From assembly GCF_003290185.1 (NCBI RefSeq), contig NZ_QNFY01000014.1:88512-152511 (forward strand): DNA of 64,000 bases. Direction: 5' to 3'. Every line of letters begins with the position of its first letter. Within the stretch, counting starts at the first letter, position 1. The stretch comes from Chryseobacterium lathyri (GTDB lineage: Bacteria; Bacteroidota; Bacteroidia; Flavobacteriales; Weeksellaceae). The notes below the pieces were generated by a model. That model did not search any database. It was not told where the DNA came from and was given only the letters and a program-made list of their open reading frames with translations. Position numbers and translations under genes: made by a program. Below are positions 35,601-45,100 of the stretch, in pieces.

Positions 35601-37852
35601 ATGAGGTTGGTTTCGGGAAAACTTTATCCGGAATCTTATCCATGCACGAAGCGATGGAACGTGGAAATGCAAAAAGGCCTTTAATTGTTGTTCCTAACGA
35701 GAGTATTCTCAAACAGTGGGTGGAAACAATTTTTGAAACCATTCCTCATGCCAAACTAAATGTACTGGGAAACCTGGGTAAAGACTATGATCTCTCAAAG
35801 TTTAATAACAAGGACGGAGAGATTACCATCGTTACCTATGAAGGCTTTAATAATATCGGTTTTTCCGAAAATATTACACAAGAACTGGCTTCCAGATTTT
35901 CTTATATTTCAGAAAGTGAACTGAAAAGTGTTAATTCCATTAGTGAAAGGGATTTTCAGAAAGAACTGGAGAAAGAAAAAGAACTGGAGGGAAAAATGAA
36001 GCGTGGCAAAATCTATGATTGGGAAGATTTTGGCTTTGACCATCTGACGTATGATGAAGTCCATAATGCCAATCATATTGTCGGAAAAGTTAGAATAGAA
36101 GACCGTAGATTTGCTTCGGATTTCAGAAGCCAAAACCAGCAAACTTCCAAACTGGGAATCAATACCTGGATGGCGGCGCAATACATTCAGGACAAAAATG
36201 ATGGAAGAAATGTAACGCTGCTTTCCGCTACCCCTTTTACCAATAAGCCTTTAGAATATTATTCCATTTTATCCCTGATCGCCAATAAACGTCTGGAAGA
36301 GTCCGGTTACTTCAATGTCAATACATTTTTTGAAACCTTTATGGAGGCAGATAATGATATGGAAATTGATGCCAAAGGTGATGTGAAATTCAAAGCCAAC
36401 GTGCGTAGGTTCAAGAATAATTCGCTGTTTCAGCAATTGCTTTCCGAATTTATTGATATTAAAGGGGAAGAAGATAATCCAGAACTGAAGCGTCCCAATA
36501 AAATCAACAAAGAATATAAAATTGAGCAAAATGATCTGACGAAAGAGCAATATGATCTACTCAATGAAAGCTTTAGTGAAACAGAGAAAGGAGCCATCCT
36601 TACTCATATCCTTAATGCCCGGTTGATTGCCATTTCTCCATATCTGTCGATTTATTATGATGGAGAAGAACCTTCTGTACAGGAATTTATAGAGAATTCT
36701 CCGAAGCTAAGGCAGACGATGCAGCTGATCCGGCAGAATAAAAAAGACATTCCGGATTCAGGACAAATTATTTATTCAGAATTAGCCGTTGCAGAATTTC
36801 CAAAGCTGAAAGAATATCTCATTAATGAAGTTGGTTATAGACCGGAGGAAATTGGAATTATTACTGGAGCAACCAGTAAACCGGGTAGGTTAAAGATTCA
36901 GGATGACTTTAATGCAGGAAAAATAAAAGTAATCATAGGCAGCGAAGCCATTCAGGAAGGAATGAACCTTCAGGAAAATACAACTGATCTGTACCTCCTT
37001 TCTTTACCGTATAATTTTACTTCTTTACGGCAGGTGGAAGGACGAATATGGAGACAGGGGAACAGGAATGAAAATGTCCGTGTCAATTTTATGCTGACCA
37101 ATGACAGTATTGATGTTTTTATGCTTCAAAAATTGCAGGCTAAGCAGGCAAGATATTTAGAAGCCATGAAAAAAGGGGCGGATGTATTGGATGTTTCGGA
37201 TATCAGTACCCAGGAGCTCAAGATATCAATCATTACCAATCCGGAAACAAGGGCTAATATTGAGATTGAACTGATGAAAAAACGGATTGAAAGTGAGAAA
37301 AATAAACACCTTGCGGATAGTGCCTTTGTATTAAGGAAATATGAGGATTTTATCAAAGTTCAGGAGGGAGTGACCAAAGCAGAGTATAGTTATAACAGGA
37401 TTTTAGGGTACTCCAAAGAAGAAGGAGAGGACTCAGAATATTGGAAAAATCAGCTTCCATCTTATCAAAAAACGATAGAGCTGGCAAAAGAAGAAGTTCA
37501 AAAAGCAATCCGGCATTTAGCTGAAAAAGGAGTGAATGTTACAGAAATTGAGAAGCAAACCAAGGCTACAGAGGATAAAATAGCTGAACTGGATAAAAAA
37601 CTGGAAGAGCTTCCGGAGATAAAAGATAATTTAATTGCTCAATATAAGATAGAAAAAGAGCAGCAGCTTAAAATTAATAAGTATATAGATCATGTAAAAG
37701 ACAGGGCAGAAGAGAATAAAATTCTATATAATACTTTATTAAACGTGAGTCCTATAAATAATATGGACAGTAAAAATTCTTTAGATCTAATATCAAATCA
37801 AGTGGAGGATATGAATTTGGCTAACGTAACTACTGCTATCAGAAAAAGATAA
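32687..37852 (+). CDS. giant Toprim / N6-adenine methylase / SNF2-type helicase fusion
   Basis: A 1,721-residue protein starting with GTG overlapping the lipoprotein gene. The N-terminus is Toprim-like (KIFLCLDGDRTGNMITLKILTEL). A Gly/Ser/Asn-rich linker (about residues 140-250) overlaps a second open frame. A methylase-like domain follows (FLYAAKDLGIKTSITAFEINETTARIA and catalytic NPPY at about 424-427). The C-terminal half is an SF2 helicase with LAHEVGFGKTLSG, a DEVHNAN box, LLSATPFTNKP, and SLRQVEGRIWRQGN. A helical tail ends the protein. Such methylase-helicase giants are common in Bacteroidetes ICEs and are often suspected of protecting the element from host restriction. The role is inferred. 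Confidence 0.85.
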   Translation: MNENQLTYNIDDISIIEGNKNELIVFNSSKERDSFLELLKLNNQNNNRTLVAIHSGANTKKLINRYQNYEGKIFLCLDGDRTGNMITLKILTELNDKNIKDIRPLYGISESGNQSLSEYLENKLGLQNKNTILVEPKNSEDADLNNKRNGIPNTQHVGSQLSERNSGESLQRSQSEQNGNHPRGQAMGSNHAGNGLAGTGWSNLGSRGEGRSVDGTQPQNDEGNEERKHSVGGIVSGRALSNRSGLDLSHKNNEDVDILISKYSGQKLTNEQVAEVVSAACFVSKDNKIILNENLSPTDELKDICSQFKSGGTAKEGRGILDEYYTDSRIVDAVRNLIKDRFKNRQEISVLEPSVGTGNFLYAAKDLGIKTSITAFEINETTARIAKILHPEADIHLRSFETEFIDEKGGRKEFSEKYDLVIGNPPYGDHRGLYKGLGEEPKISKYEDYFVKRSLDSLKPGGILAMVLPSGWLNRQDQLKNAELMEGYRLPSGAFAGTAIGTDIIILRKDPQKISTDISSYFEINPEKILGETRQKTNRFGRQENYIYGNLEDALIRIEQLRGKKETERIGNLFEDLFLEAEEEPKITLQNKVSEVQPEKITDSEPGETNLTEVQEKVEQVLSSLNSVKFKSPAVVKEIEKYAKIQSQIVSKPKKFDQSQIDEILQKAEKIIQSQNEKNTEYRIQTKPELKKGVLKYQFLKSDEIVNASLHNSSELSKAQIEAFRDTNYEGVLNKNGKHHQYANFINGKWVHDFYYAEGNIYAKLEQLEIDFKDSFSDGYSETQYLKQKALLESVLPKPKSLDEIFISANHEFIHQFGLGYVEKEQWNSNSRQIETVMVSYNLAEKFKDFVSSLPSDAFAGSSSWEVRGFVDNETVTGSDKERNALVRERRKAAANDLFYKFLREELSDELRERFVKDFNRNYNNIHVPDYSKFPLFSKIHLNFKGRELKLTEVQKAGIGRQTTKGVGLLAHEVGFGKTLSGILSMHEAMERGNAKRPLIVVPNESILKQWVETIFETIPHAKLNVLGNLGKDYDLSKFNNKDGEITIVTYEGFNNIGFSENITQELASRFSYISESELKSVNSISERDFQKELEKEKELEGKMKRGKIYDWEDFGFDHLTYDEVHNANHIVGKVRIEDRRFASDFRSQNQQTSKLGINTWMAAQYIQDKNDGRNVTLLSATPFTNKPLEYYSILSLIANKRLEESGYFNVNTFFETFMEADNDMEIDAKGDVKFKANVRRFKNNSLFQQLLSEFIDIKGEEDNPELKRPNKINKEYKIEQNDLTKEQYDLLNESFSETEKGAILTHILNARLIAISPYLSIYYDGEEPSVQEFIENSPKLRQTMQLIRQNKKDIPDSGQIIYSELAVAEFPKLKEYLINEVGYRPEEIGIITGATSKPGRLKIQDDFNAGKIKVIIGSEAIQEGMNLQENTTDLYLLSLPYNFTSLRQVEGRIWRQGNRNENVRVNFMLTNDSIDVFMLQKLQAKQARYLEAMKKGADVLDVSDISTQELKISIITNPETRANIEIELMKKRIESEKNKHLADSAFVLRKYEDFIKVQEGVTKAEYSYNRILGYSKEEGEDSEYWKNQLPSYQKTIELAKEEVQKAIRHLAEKGVNVTEIEKQTKATEDKIAELDKKLEELPEIKDNLIAQYKIEKEQQLKINKYIDHVKDRAEENKILYNTLLNVSPINNMDSKNSLDLISNQVEDMNLANVTTAIRKR
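33108..33425 (+). CDS. out-of-frame ORF nested in the methylase-helicase linker, 105 aa
   Basis: In the +1 frame relative to the giant gene, a 105-residue frame runs from ATG to TAG. It has balanced, protein-like composition with four Trp (LSTWDPNFLNEILENLSKEA, KLWAATMLEMDLQAQGGAIWEAEEKEDPLTEHNRRMMKEMKKENIPWAESYPGE). The giant protein over the same bases is low-complexity Ser/Asn/Gly/Arg, as expected of the shadow frame. Codons in the nested frame are richer in G/C at third positions. I infer that this small protein is real, and that the overlying linker arose by fusion across it. Confidence 0.5.
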   Translation: MQTLIINETEFPTLSTWDPNFLNEILENLSKEANPSKTEITREDKLWAATMLEMDLQAQGGAIWEAEEKEDPLTEHNRRMMKEMKKENIPWAESYPGELYPIDQD

Positions 37853-38068
37853 TGAAAAATATGTAGAGATTCCTTCTCATCTTTTCCCAGAAATTAATTT
37901 TTCAGACGGGATTGAGTTTAGCAGAAAGTAAGACATGGATATTTTTTCTCATTTTATTTTGGATAAATTTTTTTAAGGAAAATATAACACGTCAAGTTCT
38001 GGCGTTGGTGAGTATTAGCTTTGCTTTAGAAACATTAAAACGAAATATTAATTGCTAAAACACAGCTT

Positions 38069-40282
38069 ATGAAGAAATTATTTGATGATGAGTGGAGTGA
38101 TGATCTTTCTGAATTTAAAGTCATTTCCATAGAAGATTTAAACAAGGGATTTGTAGGAGATAAAAATGCTTTGGGTGACCATATAATCAATAAAGACAAC
38201 TCTCCTGATTACAGAAGCCCATTCCATGACTACAGAAATACTCCTTTAGGTTATTCTTATCTGACAGATAATCCTGTATCTATATTTGCTTCAACTGGAG
38301 TCAATGAGAAAGGAGAAAAAGGATATGAGTATTATGCAGAAGTTCTGCCTTGTGAAACAGGTTCACAGGTATATGGAAGCTATCAGGTTAATGCCAGAAA
38401 GAAACAAGCTTTATTTCTATTCTATGAGAAACCTAATCCCAATAAATCAAACTTTTCTGGTGATTTCTATATTGCCAAAATGGGAGATTACTTTGTACAG
38501 CTCTTCAAGAGGTTTCCAGAACCATTACCCTCCAATGTAAATGGTCAGTTTTTTAGAAATATCACCTCTATGGAAGATGAAGCTGCCTATCTGGCACAGT
38601 TGGCTTATTCTTTTGAGAAGGATAAAATAGATCCTACTCTTGTTCATCAGGCTTTAATGAGAGAATATCAGTTTTACACAGGAGACAGAAGGTTTGAAGA
38701 AATCATAGGAAACATCTCATCTATTCCTGCTGATGCCATTGGATGGTGTGCTGGAAAGTTGGAAGTTTTTAAGCCTACAGAGAAGAATTACAATCCTCAG
38801 GCTAAAGATTATTCTCCATTAATCCCTATTATAGGAGGTGTCGCAGTTCCTGTTAATATAAATAAAGCTGCACAGTTCTTTGAGGACTTAGGTGACAATC
38901 CTTTTGTTCAGGGGGCGGAAGTTGCTTTTTCAAAGGTTTGGTCATTGGTAAAACAGGCTGCAAGCAAGGTTAAAGATGCTTCTATAGAACATCTTCCTGA
39001 TGCCTTTAAAAAGCTGATCAATAAAATTACTGGAGTTATTAATGATATTAGATCCTTTCTTACCAATGTAACAGATGATCTTAGTGAATTGGTAAAACAG
39101 GGGGTAGAGGTCCTTAAATTAGCTAATGCCTTCTATTGCGGTGTTAATAGTGGTCTAATTAGTCTTATACAATGTTTGCTGTATATTTTAGAGTTTCTTT
39201 TACAGCCTACAACTGCTTTCTCCTATCAGCAGTATCTTGAAAGAAGAGACTTGATGGAAAAAGCAGAAGATGTATTGGATTGGGTAACAGAGAATGTTCC
39301 TAAATTCTTACAGGGAGTTAAAGACCTATTCAAAGCCAGTGGAAGCATTTCTCAATCTGATATGGAAGGAATACTGGATAAGATAAAGGAGTATTTTGGT
39401 GATGTTTCAAGATATACAGTAGCTTTTTATGTAGGCATTTTTGCCTTTGAACTACTAATTAATATTCTGTTACTTATTTTTACAGAGGGAGCAGGAAATG
39501 TGGTAAAAGGAGCTACTTATGTACAAAAAGCAGCAAGTCTATTAAAGGTTCTGGCAAGAGAAACTGTTTCTGTAGCCACATTAGGAATTACAGATTTATT
39601 GGCTTTTCTTTCAAGATTTATTATTAGATTTGGAAAGGCTTGTGCTAAAGGGTTTGCTGGCTTTACCAGATTCATTGAAGAATTATTGCAAGGGGCTAAA
39701 AATGGTGCTAAAGCAGAGGAACTAGCTGATGAAATCCATGATATAGAGGAAGTAATAATCAAAGGAAGAAAACTTCAAAAAGGAGGTGGTGATGCAACCA
39801 AGTCTTTTGCTGAAAATGCAGGAATTAAGATAGAGCGATTTTTAAGTGAAGCTAAGGTCTTTGGACAATCTACAGACTATACTTGTGCTGCTACTTCTTT
39901 GAGAATGATATTACATGACAAGGGTATTTTACTATTAGAAGATGAATTGGCAAGAGCATTAAAAACTGATACTAATGGGGCTTCAATTTTAGATATCCCT
40001 GAGGCTCTATATTTCAAAAGATTGGAAGATCAGGTAACAGCTGTTGCTGAAAAAGATATTAAGTTATCAAAGTTATTAGAAAAATTAGAAGACGGAGATA
40101 AAGCAGTTGTGAGTATTGGCACAGAACATTTTAAAGGACATGCAGTAGTACTGGAGAAAGTGGAAGATGGTAAAGTATTTTTACGTGATCCCTTACCTAT
40201 GAATCAAGGTGCTTCATACAAAATGAATATTGAAGATTTTACAAAAATATTTAAGAAAAAAGCAGTAATTATTAAAAAATAA
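38069..40282 (+). CDS. probable polymorphic toxin with C-terminal C39-like cysteine protease
   Basis: A 737-residue protein without a Sec signal. The N-terminal about 240 residues are of unknown type (HDYRNTPLGYSYLTDNPVSIFASTGV). The middle has amphipathic helices and two hydrophobic regions (about 355-383 and 449-475), possibly membrane-inserting. The C-terminal 140 residues form a C39/papain-like peptidase module: Q600, C606 (GQSTDYTCAATSLRMIL), H691 (FKGHAVVL) and D707 (FLRDPLP). This arrangement, a long N-terminal carrier with a short enzymatic tail and a small gene just downstream, is typical of interbacterial polymorphic toxins. The delivery route is not shown. Codon use is AT-rich and repetitive, unlike the tra genes, suggesting separate acquisition. 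Confidence 0.7.
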   Translation: MKKLFDDEWSDDLSEFKVISIEDLNKGFVGDKNALGDHIINKDNSPDYRSPFHDYRNTPLGYSYLTDNPVSIFASTGVNEKGEKGYEYYAEVLPCETGSQVYGSYQVNARKKQALFLFYEKPNPNKSNFSGDFYIAKMGDYFVQLFKRFPEPLPSNVNGQFFRNITSMEDEAAYLAQLAYSFEKDKIDPTLVHQALMREYQFYTGDRRFEEIIGNISSIPADAIGWCAGKLEVFKPTEKNYNPQAKDYSPLIPIIGGVAVPVNINKAAQFFEDLGDNPFVQGAEVAFSKVWSLVKQAASKVKDASIEHLPDAFKKLINKITGVINDIRSFLTNVTDDLSELVKQGVEVLKLANAFYCGVNSGLISLIQCLLYILEFLLQPTTAFSYQQYLERRDLMEKAEDVLDWVTENVPKFLQGVKDLFKASGSISQSDMEGILDKIKEYFGDVSRYTVAFYVGIFAFELLINILLLIFTEGAGNVVKGATYVQKAASLLKVLARETVSVATLGITDLLAFLSRFIIRFGKACAKGFAGFTRFIEELLQGAKNGAKAEELADEIHDIEEVIIKGRKLQKGGGDATKSFAENAGIKIERFLSEAKVFGQSTDYTCAATSLRMILHDKGILLLEDELARALKTDTNGASILDIPEALYFKRLEDQVTAVAEKDIKLSKLLEKLEDGDKAVVSIGTEHFKGHAVVLEKVEDGKVFLRDPLPMNQGASYKMNIEDFTKIFKKKAVIIKK

Positions 40283-40286
40283 AACA

Positions 40287-40784
40287 ATGACAGAGGCAGG
40301 AAACATACAATATAATACAAAAGGAGAAAAACCTTCAAAAGGCTATCAGATAGTTAGAGTGAGAAATGTAGCCCACTCAAAAGAGGTATTAGATAACTTT
40401 AAGAATGCAGTTCTAACCATCTTAAAAAACAAGGATTTAAGTGATGAAGACCCAAAATGGGAGCAGTTATTACCACAAGGAATAGTTAGTAAAATCAAGC
40501 AGCTAAATGATGATGATTTTAAGTACGATGAACTTTTATATAGAATACATTCAAGTATTGATAATTTTTTTGAGATAAAAGACTGGGAGTGGTATAGTTC
40601 TTTAGAGACAGAAAAAGGATTTGATATTATTGTAAAAGGGTGGTTCAATGCTCATCAATTTATCAATTTTATCCATTGCCAAAATGTTCCTTTAGATGAT
40701 ATCAGGATTATAGATGCTGATAAACAAGAAATTTATGAGCTAAAAACTATCAAGGATTATACTTCATATAAAATACTAAAATAG
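40287..40784 (+). CDS. candidate immunity protein for the C39-type toxin
   Basis: A 165-residue acidic cytoplasmic protein, 4 bp after the toxin gene and followed by a strong terminator, so the pair forms its own unit. Size, charge and position are those of immunity proteins. No family is recognised. The C-terminal part (YSSLETEKGFDIIVKGWFNAHQFINFIHCQNVPLDDIRIIDADKQEI) looks like an alpha/beta fold. The role is inferred from context only. Confidence 0.55.
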   Translation: MTEAGNIQYNTKGEKPSKGYQIVRVRNVAHSKEVLDNFKNAVLTILKNKDLSDEDPKWEQLLPQGIVSKIKQLNDDDFKYDELLYRIHSSIDNFFEIKDWEWYSSLETEKGFDIIVKGWFNAHQFINFIHCQNVPLDDIRIIDADKQEIYELKTIKDYTSYKILK

Positions 40785-40812
40785 ACATAGTAAGTATTAA
40801 CCATACTAGTTT

Positions 40813-40855
40813 AAATCTAAAGAGACTGTTTTGTGAGCCTCTTTAGATTTTATTT
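40813..40855 (+). terminator. Rho-independent terminator after the toxin-immunity pair
   Basis: A 12-bp stem AAATCTAAAGAG / CTCTTTAGATTT with a 14-nt loop, followed by TATTT. The stem is symmetrical, so it may also stop transcription from the broken gene on the other strand. Confidence 0.75.
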
Positions 40856-40864
40856 CTAAACAAA

Positions 40865-41230
40865 TTATATTGTAGCTGCCATTACATCAAAATAAGAACA
40901 TTGTCCCCATAAATTTTTATTTCCAATGACATAGATTCTTTTTTTAGCTCTTGTAAGAGCTACATTAAGCATTTTAGGTTTTGATGATGCCCAATTTCTT
41001 GCTCCGGAAGATTTGGGATCACTTCCTAATACTAAAAATACAATGTCAGCTTCTTTTCCCTGAAATTTATGAATGGTTCCGCAGGAAATTTCTGGTTTGC
41101 GATAAAACTCTAGGGCGCAGTAATCAGTATTTTGTTTTAAGTTTTTCAATTTCTCTTTTAATACATGCTACAATCGTACGAGAAATGATCTCAATGATAG
41201 TTTACGTATTTACGTTGTCTCTGATTTTAA
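40865..41230 (-). pseudogene. remnant of an SF1 helicase (C-terminal motifs V-VI), frameshifted
   Basis: On the minus strand the last about 90 residues of a superfamily 1 (Dna2/UPF1-like) helicase are readable: ISCGTIHKFQGKEADIVFLVLG (motif V region) and KMLNVALTRAKKRIYVIGNKNLW (motif VI). The frame has only a TTG start (complement of 41147-41149). Upstream, a different frame continues protein-like sequence (SRTIVACIKREIEKLKTKY) that ends in a stop exactly where the first begins, indicating a frameshift. The N-terminal ATPase part is missing, replaced by the start of the Dnd-like operon. It marks a recombination or insertion edge. Confidence 0.7.
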
Positions 41231-41277
41231 TTTTGATTACTTTTACAATATAAAAAAATTACTTTTTTAAGACCACA

Positions 41278-42189
41278 ATGACATTAACAAATTCAGAGAT
41301 ATTAAAATTTACATTTTCCGGACATGACTCTTTTCAATGCCGACAACTTTGGTTAAAAAAGGGATATGATTTTGTTCAGGAAGAACAATCATTCAACAAT
41401 GAAGATGCGGTTGTAAAACTTGGTGTTGGGAAAAATATGGTTTCTGCAATCCGCTATTGGATGAAAGCTTTTAATATCATCGACAATAAAGATAAATTAA
41501 CAAAATTCGGGATAAAAATTTTTGATACAGAAAATGGATACGATCCATTTTTAGAAGATGAGGCGAGTTTATGGTTATTGCATTATCAACTTGTGAAAAC
41601 AGGGCTTGCTTCTATATATACAATTATTTTTAATGAATTCAGAAAAGAGAAACTTTTTTTCACAAAAGAAACTTTTTTAAATTATTTAAAACGATTTCAA
41701 GAGGTAAATCCTGAATTAAGCTTCAATGAAAACACAGTTGCAAAAGATTTTACTGTCTTTTTGAATATGTATAAAAATGATGAGAACAACAATGATGTAG
41801 AAGATAGTTTTTCGGGAATTCTTTCAGAAATAGGATTACTAAAAACTATTTATTCTACTATAGAAGATGAAAAAGGGAAAAAAATAAAAATAGAACAATT
41901 CCAAATTGAAAATAATGAAAGGGATGGTTTGCCTGATGCTGTGGTGCTTTTCTCAATTTTGGATAATCCTATTTTCGGGAACTCAATTAGTTTAAATTCT
42001 TTGGAATTTGATACTAATAGTCCGGGTTCAATCTTTGCATTAAACCGTTCAGGATTAGTAAATAAAATTTCTGACATTGTTAGTGATAATAAAAACATTA
42101 CTTTCACTGACCATGCGGGAATCAAAGAACTTCAATTTAAAAATAAACCTGATGCATATTCAGTTTTAGATAAATATTATGGCAAATAA
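41278..42189 (+). CDS. DUF4007 family protein, first gene of the Dnd-like operon
   Basis: A 303-residue protein with the DUF4007 hallmark near its start (TFSGHDSFQCRQLWLKKGYDFV, then DAVVKLGVGKNMVSAIRYWMKAFNIID). The N-terminal part resembles a winged-helix DNA-binding domain, which would suit a regulator or sequence-recognition subunit. I recall DUF4007 genes next to PAPS-reductase-like dnd genes, but the function is not established. It overlaps the next gene by 11 nt and opens an operon whose 11 genes overlap or lie within 31 bp of each other. It may take the place of DndB, which is absent. Confidence 0.8.
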   Translation: MTLTNSEILKFTFSGHDSFQCRQLWLKKGYDFVQEEQSFNNEDAVVKLGVGKNMVSAIRYWMKAFNIIDNKDKLTKFGIKIFDTENGYDPFLEDEASLWLLHYQLVKTGLASIYTIIFNEFRKEKLFFTKETFLNYLKRFQEVNPELSFNENTVAKDFTVFLNMYKNDENNNDVEDSFSGILSEIGLLKTIYSTIEDEKGKKIKIEQFQIENNERDGLPDAVVLFSILDNPIFGNSISLNSLEFDTNSPGSIFALNRSGLVNKISDIVSDNKNITFTDHAGIKELQFKNKPDAYSVLDKYYGK

Positions 42190-45100
42190 CTTCACTACAT
42201 CAATAAATATAATTAGGGATACGGAAAGAAATTTCAATTATATCCCAACGCCTAATGCTGGTCAAGTCGTGAGCCAAATTGTAAACGATTTTAAAAAAGG
42301 TATTCGCTCTTTTAACATTGTGGGAACCTATGGAACAGGAAAGTCATCGTTCTTATTAGCATTTGAACAAAGTATTAAAGGTGAAAAAAGATATTTTGAA
42401 CCCAACTTCATAGAGAATCCTAAATCTGATTTTATAAAAATTATTGGAACTTACAATTCCATTATAGAAGAATTTTCGGATATATTTGGAGTAAATATTA
42501 ATAAGAATAGACACGAAAATATTCTATCAGAAATATTCAATCGCTATCATTCATTAGGAAATAATGGTATACTGTTTTTGTTGTTAGATGAGTTTGGTAA
42601 GTTTTTAGAATATGCGAGCAAGCATAATCCTGAGAGTGAATTATATTTTATTCAACAATTAGCAGAATTTTGTAACAATCCAAAATATAATATTATATTA
42701 ATCACTACTGTTCATCAAAGTTTTGAGTCCTATGCTTATTCATTAAGCAATACTCATAAACAAGAATGGACAAAAGTCAAAGGTCGTTTTCGTGAAATTA
42801 CATTTAATGAGCCGGTAGAACAACTTTTGTATTTAGCTTCTGAACATATTACTGAAAACTTTGAAAATAAAGAATCTAAGTCAGTAATAGAAAAATGTTT
42901 GAATTTATCAGTTGAAACAAAAGCATTTAATTTCAATAATGATTTTTTAGGAGGGATAGCTTCAAAATTATATCCGCTTGATATAATTGCTGCAAATACG
43001 CTGACTCTTGCATTGCAACGTTATGGACAGAACGAAAGATCATTGTTTACTTTCCTTGAATCAACAGACCATACAGGATTAGCAAAATTCAATAAGCGCG
43101 AAAATCCATTTTATAATTTGAGTTGTGTTTATGATTATTTAAATTTCAATTTTTACTCATTTCTTACATCCAGATATAGTCCCGATTTTTCGGCTTGGAG
43201 TTCTATCCGTTCTGCAATAGAAAACATAGAACGAACGTTTGACGTGTTTATAAATGATTATATTAAAGTCGTTAAAACGATAGGATTATTAAATATTTTT
43301 TCAGCCAATGGAGCTGTTTTGGATGAGGATTTTTTAAGTAGCTACCTTGAAATAGCCTGTGGGGTTTCAAATAGTGAAACTATCATTAAGAATCTTGATT
43401 CCAAAAATATTATACGTTTTCGTTCCCATAGTAAACGATACATTCTTTTTGAAGGGACAGATTTAGATATTCAAACAGCATTAATTGAAGCGGGAAATAA
43501 AATTTCAGAGGTAAGTGATGTTACTACACTTCTTAATAAATATTTTAATTTTTCTCCAGTATTTGCTAAGCTTTATTCCTATGAAACAGGTACTCCAAGA
43601 TTTTTTCAATTTAGGATTTCGGAATACCCTATGAAACAAGAAATTCCTGAAGGAGAAGTAGATGGTTATATTAACCTTATTTTTAATACCAAATTTACTT
43701 CAAAAAATATTGAAGAGGTCTCAAATCTACAAAAAGAGGCTATAATTTATTGTTTTTTTGAAAATTCGACTGAAATTAAAGATTTACTTTTTGAAATTGA
43801 GAAAATTCAAAAAGTAATTGATGAGAACAAAGAAGATAAAGTAGCCAAAAGAGAATTAGAAAATATTTCTGATTCTCAAAAAAGATTATTAAATCATTAT
43901 ATTACAGATAGTATTTATACAGGAGGTAAAGATATAAAATGGTTTTTCAGAGGAGAAGAAAAAACAATCTCTAATAAAAAAGATTTTATCAAATTACTTT
44001 CACAGGTTTGTAGTATCGTCTACGATGAAACACCAATTTTTAAAAATGAATTAGTAAATAGACATAAAATATCACCTTCTATTCATACTGCTAAACGAAG
44101 CTATTTTAAAGCATTAGCAAATAATTGGGATAAAGAAAATTTAGGTTTCGAAGATGCTAAATTCCCACCTGAAAAGACTATCTATTTATCTTTATTGAAA
44201 GAAAATGGAATTTCTCCTATTCGTGAAAACTCTATTGATGTTATTTCGATTAATGAAGATTCGTCATTTTATAAATTATGGAAAGCTTCCGAAAACTTCA
44301 TAGAAGAAGCTAAAGAAGAAACTAAGAATATTTCAGACTTTGTTGAAATATTAAGCCAGCGGCCGTTCAAACTGAAACAAGGATTGATAGACTTTTGGAT
44401 TCCTACATTTTTGTTTTTAAAACGCGATGATTTTGCTATTTTCAATGAAGATAGTTACATTCCTTACCTGTCTGAAGAAAATCTTGAATTGATAGCCAAA
44501 TATCCACAAGAATATACTATTAAGGCTTTTGATATTGAAGGCGTAAAATTGGATATCTTTAATAGTTACAGAACTTTTTTAAATCAATCTGTTGAAGAAA
44601 AGTTTAAGAATGAATCATTCATAGAAACCATAAAACCTTTTATAGTTTTTTATAAACAATTACCGGAATATTCTAAACAAACAAAAAGATTATCATCGAC
44701 AGCATTAAAAATTCGTAGAGCGATAGCTACAAGCAAGGACCCAGAGGAAACATTCTTTGAAGATTTTCCAAATGCATTGGGATTATCTCTTAGTACATTG
44801 CAAAAGGATAAGTCCAAATTACAAATTTATACTATAAACTTACAAAATGCAGTACGAGAATTAAGGACCTCATATGATGAGTTAGTAAAGAGATTTGAAG
44901 AATTTATTTGTGGGGAGTTTGTAGGAAAAACTGTTGATTTCGAAGAATACAAAGAGTATTTACAAAAGCGTTTCAAGAAGCTAAAGAAACATTTGTTATT
45001 AGCCAATCAAAAAACATTTGTGCAGCGTATTGATTCATCTTTGGATGATAAAAAAGCATGGCTTAATTCTATAGCACAAGCAGTTACGGGGAAAACACTT

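Noticed and set aside
32687..37852. Possible DISARM or BREX methylase-helicase defence gene.
   Set aside because: The Toprim-methylase-helicase arrangement and its place after the transfer genes fit a common Bacteroidetes ICE backbone protein. No DISARM partners (DrmA, DrmB, DrmC) are nearby.
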